A DNA stretch of 33,466 bases from Lingula anatina (Eukaryota; Brachiopoda; Lingulata; Lingulida; Lingulidae): assembly GCF_001039355.2 (NCBI RefSeq), contig NW_019774303.1, forward strand, positions 146,493-179,958, in the 5' to 3' direction. The position numbers and the translations under genes were made by a program. The notes under the pieces are model-generated. The model saw only the letters and a list, made by a program, of their open reading frames with translations. It was not told the DNA's origin and searched no databases. Below, piece after piece: positions 18,688-28,587 of the stretch. Each line of letters opens with the position of its first letter. Position 1 is the first letter of the stretch.

Positions 18688-20603
18688 TGACAGAGAAATG
18701 CTGTTTTTCTTTTTTTTTTCATTTTCATGTATACTCGTGTTGATTATCAAAAATGTTGCCTCTCTAGACATGCAGTCGCGCCGGAAACAGCATGAAGTAT
18801 TCGAAAAGCGTATGTGTGAGTTACCTTTCTGATAAATAATAATTATTCTATGTACAAACCAAACGAAATAAGAAACATTTGCCAGGTAGGTAGCGGTTGA
18901 TTATTGTCGAGCCAAACTGTTCAGTTGTAAAGGGTTTTACTGTCAGCCTTACAATACACAGATGACGTCCCGCACACACCTGTGAATACATAACTTTATT
19001 CGAAATTGGCATCTCCATAAAGTAAAAAATTAAAAATGCGTTAATTTTGTAGAATCAGTTTGTGTCATTTTGTGTATGAAAAAATAGAATTTAAAGAGCG
19101 GTGCATGTCAAATTGATGTGGAGAGTTTTGAACTTTTCAACCGTGCCGTAAGCTACGGGAGGTTGGGGCAAGGCGGCAGTCTAGTATTTTCTTTCAGTCG
19201 ATACTGGATGAGTATAGATGAGAACCATAAGCGTTGCAATTAACCAGTTTCCTAGCGTCAACCTTGTAAACCTTCCAAGCCCCTTTACCCCCCCCAAAAA
19301 AAAAAAAATAAAATAATAATAAATCTCTCTCCAACACCCTGAAGTTATTGAACTACTTTTTTATATAAGTACCTCAAACATTTGGAAACACTTAAATCAT
19401 GAAATGAAGTAAGAAAGCATTGGAATACGAGTAATCTGTATGCCCATAAAAAGTCAGAGAGGGGGGGGGGGGTATGTACCGGGGGCTCTCGTCCAGGAGC
19501 CCTTCTCAGCCTTCTAGCTGTTACAAAATTCTTCCGAAGGGTGGGTCCAGCATTGATTCATAATAAAAATAAATTTGTTTTATTTCGAGGCGAAAATTAC
19601 ATACGGTTGCCTAAATATATTATTTTTTATCAAATAATAAAAATTAAGATAGCTTTAGTCATCAATATCACCACTATTTGAAATCTCTGATGTGGACATC
19701 ACTTCCGGACAGCCTTATATTACTACAGGCAATCTAATTTGCATATAAGAGAAAAATGCATTTTTCCTGGTTTTGGGTTGTGTAAAGTTGTTTATATTAT
19801 TTTCATAAAAAGCAATGTCTCTTTACACTTACATCTTTCCAATTATTTGATCGACACGCCCTGTTTATTAATTTATTTATATAAATTATAAACTTTCATG
19901 TCACAGGTGTGAATCACGCTATCACGTCCAAGTCATAACATTGTTAAACTAGCGCCAATAACTGCAGTGGAGAATGTAGGTCAATTGCCTGTGCAATTCT
20001 CCCATAGCATTATTGATTTTTTCCGAAGTGGAACATTTTAGGGAGAGGCGGACGAGAGAGAGAGGTATCCATTGAACCGCAGAATAAAAAGAGAGCGTGG
20101 GGCTGCTATAATCAGAGTCTATTATTATCTTTGAGAAGAGTGTAAAAATAGCACACTTTTCCAGTTTCACTGTGTAGCACTTTGCAGATAACAAGATAAT
20201 TCTCTATGCCATCTGTCTCTCCCTAACAATTTATTGACCACGTTAACTGTTCAACTCCCGGCAGAAGATGAACCAGCCAAGGATAGTTTTGATACACAGG
20301 TGTAGGAGCCGCACCCTGAACGTCAGATCTTAATCGCAATTAACCCTTGCCGTTTCAAGTAACTGGAAACGACAAGGGTATGCCATACATGTAGTTTAGA
20401 TGTTTGTTTCAAGTTATCGCTGACGCTCAGGGTGAGAAGCCGGGATAGGGGCGAGACGGGAGGAGGGGGGGGGGGCGCTTAACCCTTTCACAACCAACTG
20501 CGTCACACTGAGCAGGGAGCGAATGCGTTCCCTCAGCACTAACCAGTCAATTTGTTTAAGAATCATTCACTGTTATTATGCATTTTCAAACTTTAATTAG
20601 GGT
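18424..20603. other. No gene recognised; (GT)n at 18654-18686
   Basis: A ~33-base (GT)n tract, poly-C/poly-A near 19288-19309, poly-G at 19462-19472 and a short hairpin at 20343-20379 (ACCCTTGCCGTTTC paired with GAAACGACAAGGGT, one mismatch). No exon was recognised. Confidence 0.45.
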
Positions 20604-20690
20604 GTATTTGTAACCCATGAAAACCACTTTTTATTTACCCGAGATGCGTCAAACATTCTATTATTTAGCGTGATCCGTGAGGTCTATTCC
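20604..20690 (+). repeat. Dispersed ~85-bp repeat R2, copy 1
   Basis: Aligned with 28131-28216 in the same orientation through CCACTTTTTATTT, GAGATGC and ATTATTTAG-G-GATCC. Probably transposon-derived. Confidence 0.55.
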
Positions 20691-20725
20691 ATGACACGTA
20701 GTAGGAGCCGGCATGTGGGGCGAGA

Positions 20726-20750
20726 NNNNNNNNNNNNNNNNNNNNNNNNN
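20726..20750. other. Assembly gap (25 N)
   Basis: 25 unresolved bases flanked by G-rich sequence, with a poly-G run directly after. The true length is unknown. Confidence 0.98.
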
Positions 20751-21089
20751 CGGGGGGGGGGGGGGGGGCGTTCTGTCAGTACCAGAGTCAACCGCAGCAC
20801 TGTTTCCAGCCTGGTCCGGCAACCCAAGGCCTTCACTTAGTGGTCAGTTGTTAACAAGTCGGGAAGACAGCACTAGGGACACTCAGGTAAACTGGCCATT
20901 AGTGATGGGGTCATCAGTTGGCCACAATACAGAGGTCACTGTCAGCGGGTAATATTTGTATTTTTCATAGATTTTATATCAATGCTAAGTTTATATATGA
21001 TATCAATTATTACCTGTGATCAGACATGAAATTTTGATCAACAGATTCTTGTAGCTAAGAAAGCTAGTTTTTGAGATTTGTGTTTTATT

Positions 21090-21137
21090 TTTCAGAAACC
21101 AAAGGGGGTGGCTTCCCACCTCTAAATCTGCCACTGC
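21090..21137 (-). mobile_element. hAT-like transposon end, fragment
   Basis: On the minus strand CAGTGGCAGATTTAGAGGTG leads into a GGGAAGCCACCCCC stretch, the typical look of a hAT MITE terminus (CAGTGGCGGA type). The other end was not found. Confidence 0.4.
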
Positions 21138-21199
21138 CTATTTTCTTAACTACTGAATTTTCCATGTTTTGACATTTTGATTCATTGACATATATGTTG

Positions 21200-21201
<2 letters not shown>

Positions 21202-21235
<34 letters not shown>
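21202..21235. repeat. (TTA)n microsatellite
   Basis: About eleven uninterrupted TTA units. Confidence 0.95.
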
Positions 21236-21568
21236 GCTAGAATATCTTTTGATGACTACAGTTCAGCATCACTTATGGTTCACTTGTCTGGAACTGTGCA
21301 AATTTAACACTGATAAAAATTACAAACAGGCTCGAAATACGGACACTGCTGTATGCATTTGTGTTGGATAATGCGGTAATACTCATTCCTGATTTGTGGT
21401 CAAAATATTTACATTACATGCAAATTCCTATGAGAAAATCCGATCATATTTATAACCAGTTTTAGTCATTTAATGTACTTGTTGCTTACTCAGTTACATT
21501 CTAACGATATGTGGCGAATTACACTCTTTAGTACCAAACCAAGACAATGGCTTTATGAACATCTTATA

Positions 21569-21626
21569 AAAGTAAGCTTGTTGATTATTCTGATTAACTA
21601 ACCAGAATAGTCAACAAGCTTACTTT
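21569..21626. repeat. 24-bp stem hairpin with 10-base loop
   Basis: AAAGTAAGCTTGTTGATTAT (continuing TCTG) at 21569-21592 pairs with 21603-21626. The only mismatch (T against G) would be a G-U pair in RNA. The loop is ATTAACTAAC. Confidence 0.85.
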
Positions 21627-22415
21627 ACCTCTTTAGACTTTACATAACATATTATGTGGAATTAAGGACTACAATAAAAAGTTATCATGTGAAGTTACAG
21701 AAATTGCCTGTGAATTATTAAATGTCTCTGACCCACTGATACAGAATGTTAGGTGGGCTTGTGTTCAATTGATAACTTAAAATATATGAAATTGTGCTGA
21801 CACAGTAGTGACTTGTTAATGGCTGGTCAGAAAACCTTGGAACACTGATAATACATTGACTTCTTTTAGACAAAGCATATAGTTTTACATCTACAGTTTC
21901 TTTCTTTCTTTTTTGAGATTTTTAACTTTTTCTACATCTGACTTGTCTATCTGTCATTGAATCTATTTCTTTAAAGTCTATATTATAAAGGGCTGTCTAC
22001 TATGTCTGGTTTTATCAAATATTCATTTGGAGTTTGATATTTTGTTGAATAAAGAAAAAGATGTTTCTTTTTCAACTCTTTATTCGGTCTCTAAGTCATT
22101 GGATATATAAATTTCATACATAAAAAATCAAATAATGTAAATTCTTTTCATCTTATAAATGTAAGTCCTTTGAAAATGAAACACTTGTCTATTTCTCTAT
22201 CTGTTTTCAACAATAAAGGTAGAGGACAGGGATTTTCTAGCGTAATATCAAGTACAATTCTTCTTTAAAAGATGATCTATCATAGATAATGTATCTGATC
22301 ATGGAAGTAAATGGTCTGATGAATACTGAACCTACACAGTATAAAAGTAATAATTATTGTTTAACTCTAAACAAATAAAAGTTGATTGTTCTTAAGATGT
22401 CCAACAATAGCATAG
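21627..22415. other. No gene recognised
   Basis: AT-rich 3' flank of the zinc-finger locus. An 18-base ATGGCTGGTCAGAAAACC match links 21818 to 25830, suggesting a diverged dispersed repeat. Confidence 0.4.
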
Positions 22416-22799
22416 TTATAAAGTAAGAGTTAGTTTTCTGCTTCTGTCATCTGAACATATCATCGAGAGCTGTGGAAAGGATTTTTTATAATTGTAGTGA
22501 TGACACCTGGCGTGGTTCTTTTTATGTATTTCATAGACATCATTGTCAGTATTGATGGTGACATTCTCCGTGGTAAAAGTGTCATCATCTTTGTGATAGT
22601 ATTCTGCTCCTTCTTCCTCATATATATGATGGGTTATGACATTATTATTGGTCAGTTTATTTTCCACGTTATTGATTTCATCTGTCTCCCCCTCTGAATC
22701 TGGAGCATTGTTAGGCTCGCCTTCATTGCCTAAAGTTCCATATATATTATCTGAACTAGATGTTTTCTTTTGTTGTGCGTTGTTTCTTGTGTTCTGCAA
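22416..22799 (-). pseudogene. Acidic C-terminal tail of the zinc-finger gene, out of frame
   Basis: The 127-codon frame is rich in Asp, Glu, Asn and Thr (for example PDSEGETDEINNVENKL and YEEEGAEYYHKDDDTF) and ends at the stop at 22416. It follows the degenerate fingers downstream of 23036 but in a different frame; the finger frame runs to a TAG near 22734, so the shift lies at about 22734-22800. Acidic tails are common in finger proteins as effector or interaction regions. It may be a separate exon or the decayed end of the original single frame. Confidence 0.5.
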
Positions 22800-23035
22800 T
22801 TATTCCCTTGACTGAATTCTACTCCACATTTGTCTGGTTTCTCACAAGTGTGCATTCTTTTAGGGCTAGTGCAGGCTAATTTTGGTTTGAACTCTTTGTC
22901 ACAGAACTTGCATGCATCGTGCTTTTCTGCAGTATGAATGGTTTCATGGACAGTGCAAAAACCTTGTTTAAAAGTTTTGTTTCCAGTGTAAATTATTTCA
23001 TCGTAAGTGCAATTCCCTTTTGGAGTGAATGTTTT

Positions 23036-24334
23036 CTAAAAAAAATTACAGATATGTTTGTCTCCAGTGTGATTTTTTTCATGAAAGTTACAACATTTTT
23101 TTTGTGTAAAAGTTTTGTCACAGAATCTACACTTGTAAGGTCTCTCTCCTGTGTGAATTCTCTGATGATATATGCAAGAAGTTTTGTCTTTAAAAGTTTT
23201 GTCACAGAATCTGCACTTGTAAGGTCTCTCTCCAGTATGAATTCTTTCATGCTCAGTGCAATGGCCATTTTGAGTAAAAGTTTTGTCACAGAATCTACAC
23301 TTGTAAGGTTTCTCTCCTGTGTGAATTCTCTCATGAAACATGCAAGAATTTTTGCCTTTAAAAAATTTGTCACAGAATCTGCACTTGTAGGGTTTCTCTC
23401 CTGTGTGAATTCTCTCATGACATATGCAAGATTTTTTGTCTATAAAAAATTTGTCACAGAATCTACACTTGTAAGGTCTCTCTCCTGTGTGAATTCTCTC
23501 ATGAGATGTGCAATTTGTTTTGGCTGTAAAAGTTTTGTCACAGAATTTACACTTGTAAGGTTTCTCTCCAGTATGAATTCTTTCGTGCACAGTGCAATTG
23601 ACTTTTCGAGTAAAAGTTTTGTCACAGAATCTACACTTGTAAGGTTTCTCTCCTGTGTGAATTCTTTCATGCTTTATGCAAGCAGTTTTGTCTTTATAAG
23701 TTTTGTCACAGAATCTGCACTTGTAAGGTTTCTCTCCTGTGTGAATTCTTTCATGCCTTATGCAAGAAGTTTTGTCTTTATAAGTTTTGTCACAAAATCT
23801 GCACTTGTAAGGTTTCTCACCTGTGTGAATTCTCTCATGAGATATGCAATTTGATTTGTCTGTAAAAGTTTTGTAACAGAATCTACACTTGTTAGGTCTC
23901 TCTCCAGTATGAATTCTTTCATGCTCAGTGCAATGGCCTTTTTGAGTAAAAGTTTTGTCACAGAATCTACACTTGTAAGGTCTCTCTCCTGTGTGAATTC
24001 TTTCATGCTTTATGCAAGTAGTTTTGTCTTTATAAGTTTTGCCACAGAATCTATACTTGTAAGGTCTCTCTCCTGTGTGAATTTTTTCATGCTTTATGCA
24101 AGAAGTTTTGTCTTTATAAGCTTTGTCACAGAATCTACACTTGTAAGGTTTGTCTCCGGTATGAATTCTTTCATGCTCAGCGCAGTGGCCTTTTTGAGTA
24201 AAAGTTTTGTCACAGAATCTACACTTGTAAGGTTTGTCTCCAGTATGAATTCTTTCATGCACAGTGCAATTGCCTTTTTGAGTAAAAGTCTTGTCACAGA
24301 ATCTACACTTGTAAGGTCTCTCTCCTGTGCACAT
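23036..24334 (-). CDS. C2H2 zinc-finger protein, 15 tandem fingers
   Basis: The 432-codon frame consists of 15 fingers of 28 residues with consensus linkers (HTGEKPYK/HTGERPYK). Each reads C-R-F-C-D-K then helix and H-E-R-I-H. Finger 4 has lost its first Cys (YKYRFC). All 15 have Cys at the helix position where Leu is nearly universal. Likely DNA-contact sets (-1,2,3,6) fall into few types, such as Q-G-H-E (fingers 2, 5, 13) and D-T-S/A/T-K (3, 4, 8), consistent with recent finger duplication. The first Met stands where a finger's last His should be, so it is unlikely to be the true start. The stop TAG at 23036-23038 falls between fingers. Nuclear sequence-specific binding would be expected if expressed; the target is unknown. 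Confidence 0.85.
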   Translation of the reverse strand: MCTGERPYKCRFCDKTFTQKGNCTVHERIHTGDKPYKCRFCDKTFTQKGHCAEHERIHTGDKPYKCRFCDKAYKDKTSCIKHEKIHTGERPYKYRFCGKTYKDKTTCIKHERIHTGERPYKCRFCDKTFTQKGHCTEHERIHTGERPNKCRFCYKTFTDKSNCISHERIHTGEKPYKCRFCDKTYKDKTSCIRHERIHTGEKPYKCRFCDKTYKDKTACIKHERIHTGEKPYKCRFCDKTFTRKVNCTVHERIHTGEKPYKCKFCDKTFTAKTNCTSHERIHTGERPYKCRFCDKFFIDKKSCICHERIHTGEKPYKCRFCDKFFKGKNSCMFHERIHTGEKPYKCRFCDKTFTQNGHCTEHERIHTGERPYKCRFCDKTFKDKTSCIYHQRIHTGERPYKCRFCDKTFTQKKCCNFHEKNHTGDKHICNFF

Positions 24335-24557
24335 TTTTACTGAGTGCTGTAAGAACTTAATTGGTGATATAAAAGTCTTGTCACAGAATCTACTCTGTAA
24401 GGTTTCTGTCCAGTATACTTATTTTCTTGAATTTCATGAGATGATTCATCACTGAAAGATTCTTTTCACAAGTTACATTGAGTCCTGATTCCAAGTCTTC
24501 TTTTCACATAATTTCCTTTTTTTGTCGTTCCTTTTCCAGACAACTCCTGTCAGCCAT
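24335..24557 (-). pseudogene. Disrupted N-terminus of the zinc-finger gene
   Basis: Minus strand: ACAATGG at 24557 starts MADRSCLEKERQKKEIM, then an in-frame TGA (24506-24504). The same frame continues KEDLESGLNVTCEKNLSVMN, a degenerate finger whose His ligands are lost. A small indel near 24416 shifts to the KYTGQKPY linker, and a 1-base deletion near 24393 (CCTTACAGAGTAG against the usual CCTTACAAGTGTAG) shifts again into the frame of the 15-finger array. This looks like the original first 70 codons of the gene, now broken at three points. Confidence 0.6.
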
Positions 24558-26238
24558 TGTTACACTACTGTCTTACATTTTGCTGTGAGCCAGTCAGTCA
24601 CTTGGATAAGGTATAAGACTTATTGAGGCTTGATCTGTCCTTTCCAATACTGTAATTGTGTTCACAATTCAAGTATCAGAGCACTATAAGAATATCCATT
24701 AGGATTCTGTATGAACTTGTTGTTAACATTACCAATGCACCTAGTTTTTGTACTGAGCAATGCATAAAGTTGTATTAGGAACCCCCTGTTTAAAATCTTG
24801 AATCCAGTCATTCTATTGGACGATGTAACTGCTGGTTACAGTGGACATATCTGATTGGTTGAAGTCATTTCTCTCCAATACTTCAGGTGCCATAATTAAA
24901 AGATGTTATCTGCACAACCCACTGCATATAATTATCTGTTATTACTTCACTTAGCATTGGTAAACATGTAACATGACACCATCAAGCTAACATCTAGCTA
25001 GTTAAAAGACAAGAAGTGATTTTATCAGTTAGTTTGTACTTGTCACACATGCCAGGCTGGTTCTGTACGGTACATGTAGATGATGTGATAAGTCATTCAA
25101 TTAATTCAATTTATGAAACCCTTCAGCAGCCAGCAGTTTCAAAAGTGAGGTTCTTTTTCTGAAAAAAAAAAATGGACCTTATGCCATCCAATCTTTGTGT
25201 ACTTAGATAAAATTTTTCTCAGATGGAACATTTTCCCAGCAAAAATGGACTCCACACACCCCCTGACTACTGGGCATGTTCAGGTTAAGAAATTTATAAA
25301 AGAATTAGTTCAGTTATAGGTATTAAAACTTAATCCATTAACTCCACCAAGGCATGTTACTTTCAAAAAGGAGCAAGAATAGACTTTTTTAAATGTGGGT
25401 GCATGTGCAGGTTATTTTACTGTTTGTGACTGCATTTTTGCTGGCCTTTCTGTTTCAAACATAATTTATTCCTCTCAGCTTGTTACCGTTGTAAGTTTTG
25501 TCTCTCAGGTGAGTGCACCAATAGGTCAGGGAAACACTAGTTGAAAATAGCTGTAATATCAGTGAGCCACCACACCATTAAGACAGAGATGAAAACACAC
25601 CTACAAGGTACCCCAGATATGTACATGTATGTCATGTTATTTAGTCTTTGAATTTGCTGTGTCTTAAAGTTGGAATACTCTTTCTTTCTAACATTATTTG
25701 ATATTATATATTATGACCTATTTAAGTTTTATGTAATTTTGCTTTACTCATAAATACTGCCAATGTTCATTTGTGGTATGTTCATCAGACAGATTAAAAT
25801 AATGAAAGATGGTAGACGCAGTAGTATTGATGGCTGGTCAGAAAACCAAACCAAACCAAAATATTTGGGCCAATAAAAAATATTTTACTTCTTTTTTAGA
25901 CATGAAAGTCTGTGTTTTCAAAGAATTTTACATTTTTTTCATGGTTTACTCATAGCAAATACTCAGTAGTACCAGTGTTAAATGAACTGTTGCGTCCAGT
26001 TGATAACAATTTAAAATATTGAAAGCTTTCTGACATGAAAGTGTGTACAGATGATCATAAAACCAACAGAGCTTGTGAAGAGTAAAAAACATTTACTTCT
26101 TTCATCTGTTGTTAAGGTGAACACTTTGATTGCTTTTAGAATTTTTAAAATTCTTTTGCTAATGTTGTTGAAATTCTGGTTGCTGTTTGGTATCTGTATA
26201 TTTGGCAGTTTTGATGTTGAGTTTTTTTTTTCCTTCAG
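24558..26238. other. No gene recognised; upstream flank of HEATR3-like relic
   Basis: AT-rich. No earlier HEATR3-type exon was found on the plus strand here, so the relic consists of only the last two exons, or the others lie farther away. Confidence 0.4.
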
Positions 26239-26765
26239 AATTTGGCTCATTTCTTGTGGAAGTAGTGACCAAAGACCAGAAATTGTGGGTGGTTGCTGAG
26301 GCTCTGGACGCCATCTTTGATCATGTGTTTGCAGAAGATCATCTGGACCTGTTGTCATGGAGATTAGGGTAACAAACAAACTCCAGACCTTATGGTACCA
26401 CAGCTGACAGCTAAGGTAATACTACTCCCTGTTAGATTAATTAATTAATTTATTTATTTATTTATCAAAACAGTTAAAGGCATATACCAGGAGCAGTTGC
26501 ATTATTTGTATAGAGGGCAATATGAAAAAGTGTTGTTTACTTACTAAAATGATTCCTGCAGTTGGGTATTTAATATTTTCTTTCACAGTGTAATGATAAT
26601 CTTTATTTAGAAACATATTGATGAACTAAAGCGATGGATATCTTCTTAAGGAATAATATCAAAATTTTTCAGATTAATTAACAGAGGAAAAGCCTAGGAG
26701 ACCACTTTACTATCAGCGTGACAGCGAGGACAAATCTGGTGCACTTCATCAAATGCAAATCTTGA
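26239..26765 (+). pseudogene. HEATR3: HEATR3-like, last two exons, disabled
   Basis: Exon A (26239-26415; acceptor CCTTCAG, donor CTAAG|GTAATA) encodes FGSFLVEVVTKDQKLWVVAE then ALDAIFD and VFAEDHLD, matching the C-terminal HEAT repeat of HEATR3/Syo1, the adaptor that co-imports ribosomal proteins uL18 and uL5 and helps assemble the 5S particle. A 3-base insertion (CAT after FD), a frameshift near 26346-26360 and another near 26391 break it. Exon B (26673-26765; acceptor TTTTTCAG) reads INxQRKSLGDHFTI..., TARTNLVHFIKCKS, with CAA apparently turned to TAA at 26679, then the normal stop TGA. The intron phase still fits. It is a non-processed relic unless the lesions are assembly errors. Confidence 0.7.
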
Positions 26766-28130
26766 CCAGAAGATTGACTTGGACATGTTTTTCTTCTTCA
26801 AAATAACTTAAAACTCGGCAGTAATGTGGATCAGAGAAATAATTAGAGTGAACCACTTCAAGATCCATAGTTTTCTGGTGTCAAGTCAGTTTTATTTCAG
26901 GCAACACTGATATTTAGCATTAATATTTTTTAAAATTATTTTTTCCACAACTTTTATGACAGTCCCACTGGATGATTCATGTGTTATCACAAGATACTGA
27001 TGTAAAACTTGTTTTTGTTTTTAGCTTTTTCTTCCAAAATTTTATATCAAAATGTGTGGGGCTGTATTGTCTGTTAAAACTTTGATCCACTAACTGAGAC
27101 AACCAAGTGATTAAATTTCTTTTCTGGTTGCTCACCAGCAAAATAAACTTTTTAATTATGGTTTTGTGAGGCTTAAGTTGTTGAATTATTGTCTACACCA
27201 CATTGGATTGGTTTGATTTGATTAAACTTTGAATAACACTCTAATAATTGAATAAATTACATTGTTTTAAACGGGTGTAGATGTTAATAAAACATTTTTT
27301 TTGTGAATCTCAAGATATAAAAGTCATAAAACTGTTGTTGGAAATATAGATTATTGGTTTAATTTAACAGGAATAGATACATTGTATGGCAGTATGATAT
27401 TCTATAAATAACATAGTTTTAGGATGGTGTGGATGTTTAAAAAAATTAATTCCTTAATTTTATTTTGTTATCCATGGGAGTGGGGGGATATATGGAACCT
27501 TTAATGATTCCAATGGCTTTAATGCTTTCTAGTTGAATTAAGATGGTTTGCGTGTATTAATTTTTTCAAAGCATTTGCTACAGTGTATGTGTTAGTTTAC
27601 TGTAACTTCAATTTTACCCACAAATGTGCATCATAGTTTTGTCATGTTCCTTAGTCTACTATTGCTGTGTAAAATTTGAAAAGGGAACTTGCTGGATGGG
27701 TGGGGTCCCCATAATCTTTGTTTTCTTCATTCTGTCTTTCATGATATACAAATGTTATATTTTATGTTACACAATATACATTATAAAGAAAATATGCATC
27801 AAATGGATGAGATCCTTTGTGTATTTGGCACTAATTATTTGCATTTTATTATAACCTTAGTTTATCTGTTGTTATCAAATGTGAACATACTAGAATATAA
27901 AAGCAAAAGTGAAGTTATCAGTAATTGAGCAGCGTGGTAGGGTATGTGAGAATGAGTGTGTATGTATGTATTTGAGTATACTTTAAAGTTTGTGCAATGT
28001 ATAGTTTATTTCTTAACTTTAATAAAAGAAATTTAAAAAAAATTGAAGATAAACTTGAATCAGAAATCAAGTGTTGCCTTAAAGCAAGAATCACTATTCT
28101 ATGTTTTTAAAAACTTTTTATTTAAAAGGG
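26766..28130. other. No gene recognised
   Basis: AT-rich sequence downstream of the HEATR3-like relic. Open frames at 27624-27928 lack domain signatures. Confidence 0.45.
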
Positions 28131-28216
28131 TATTTTTGTTACATGTGAAAGCCACTTTTTATTTCCCTGAGATGCATGAAATGTTCATATTATTTAGGGA
28201 GATCCTCATTCCTGTA
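28131..28216 (+). repeat. Dispersed ~85-bp repeat R2, copy 2
   Basis: Matches 20604-20690 in order and orientation (see that entry), with roughly three quarters of bases shared by eye. Confidence 0.55.
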
Positions 28217-28456
28217 ACTCTTAAATACGGCTTTTTATTTTTTGCCCTTCGTGAAACGAAGCATTATACCCGGTAATTCGTAATATTCAGGATTTTCAAC
28301 TCCTCCTGCCAGTGAGGCATGCATAAAGTTTCGTTTACTGTGATTTTTTAATTGATGATTTTATTTCCCATGAACTGTGATCACACATTCCCAATGCTAC
28401 CCTCAATTAAGAAAAGAAAGAAAAACAAAACACATTTGATTACACAAAATTTATAT

Positions 28457-28462
28457 TTTATT
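28457..28462 (-). terminator. Poly(A) signal AATAAA of the CBM20 gene
   Basis: Minus-strand AATAAA about 126 bases beyond the stop codon at 28588. Confidence 0.6.
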
Positions 28463-28587
28463 GTAAAATTAAGAGAATGTCATTTGAAGTTTTTAACTGG
28501 CTGCTACAGAAGCAATAGTAGTTCTGCAATGATGACCCTAAAAAATAAGAAGATGAAAATATTAAAATATAATTCAGTTAAAATGTA

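Noticed and set aside
23036-24334. Regular repeats at 84 bases resembling a CRISPR array
   Set aside because: The unit is a coding 28-residue finger; there are no distinct spacers, and the genome is eukaryotic.
22919-24343. Long plus-strand open frames (311 and 144 codons) with repeated SFVTEST motifs
   Set aside because: They are the antisense of the zinc-finger array; the 84-base periodicity keeps all frames open.
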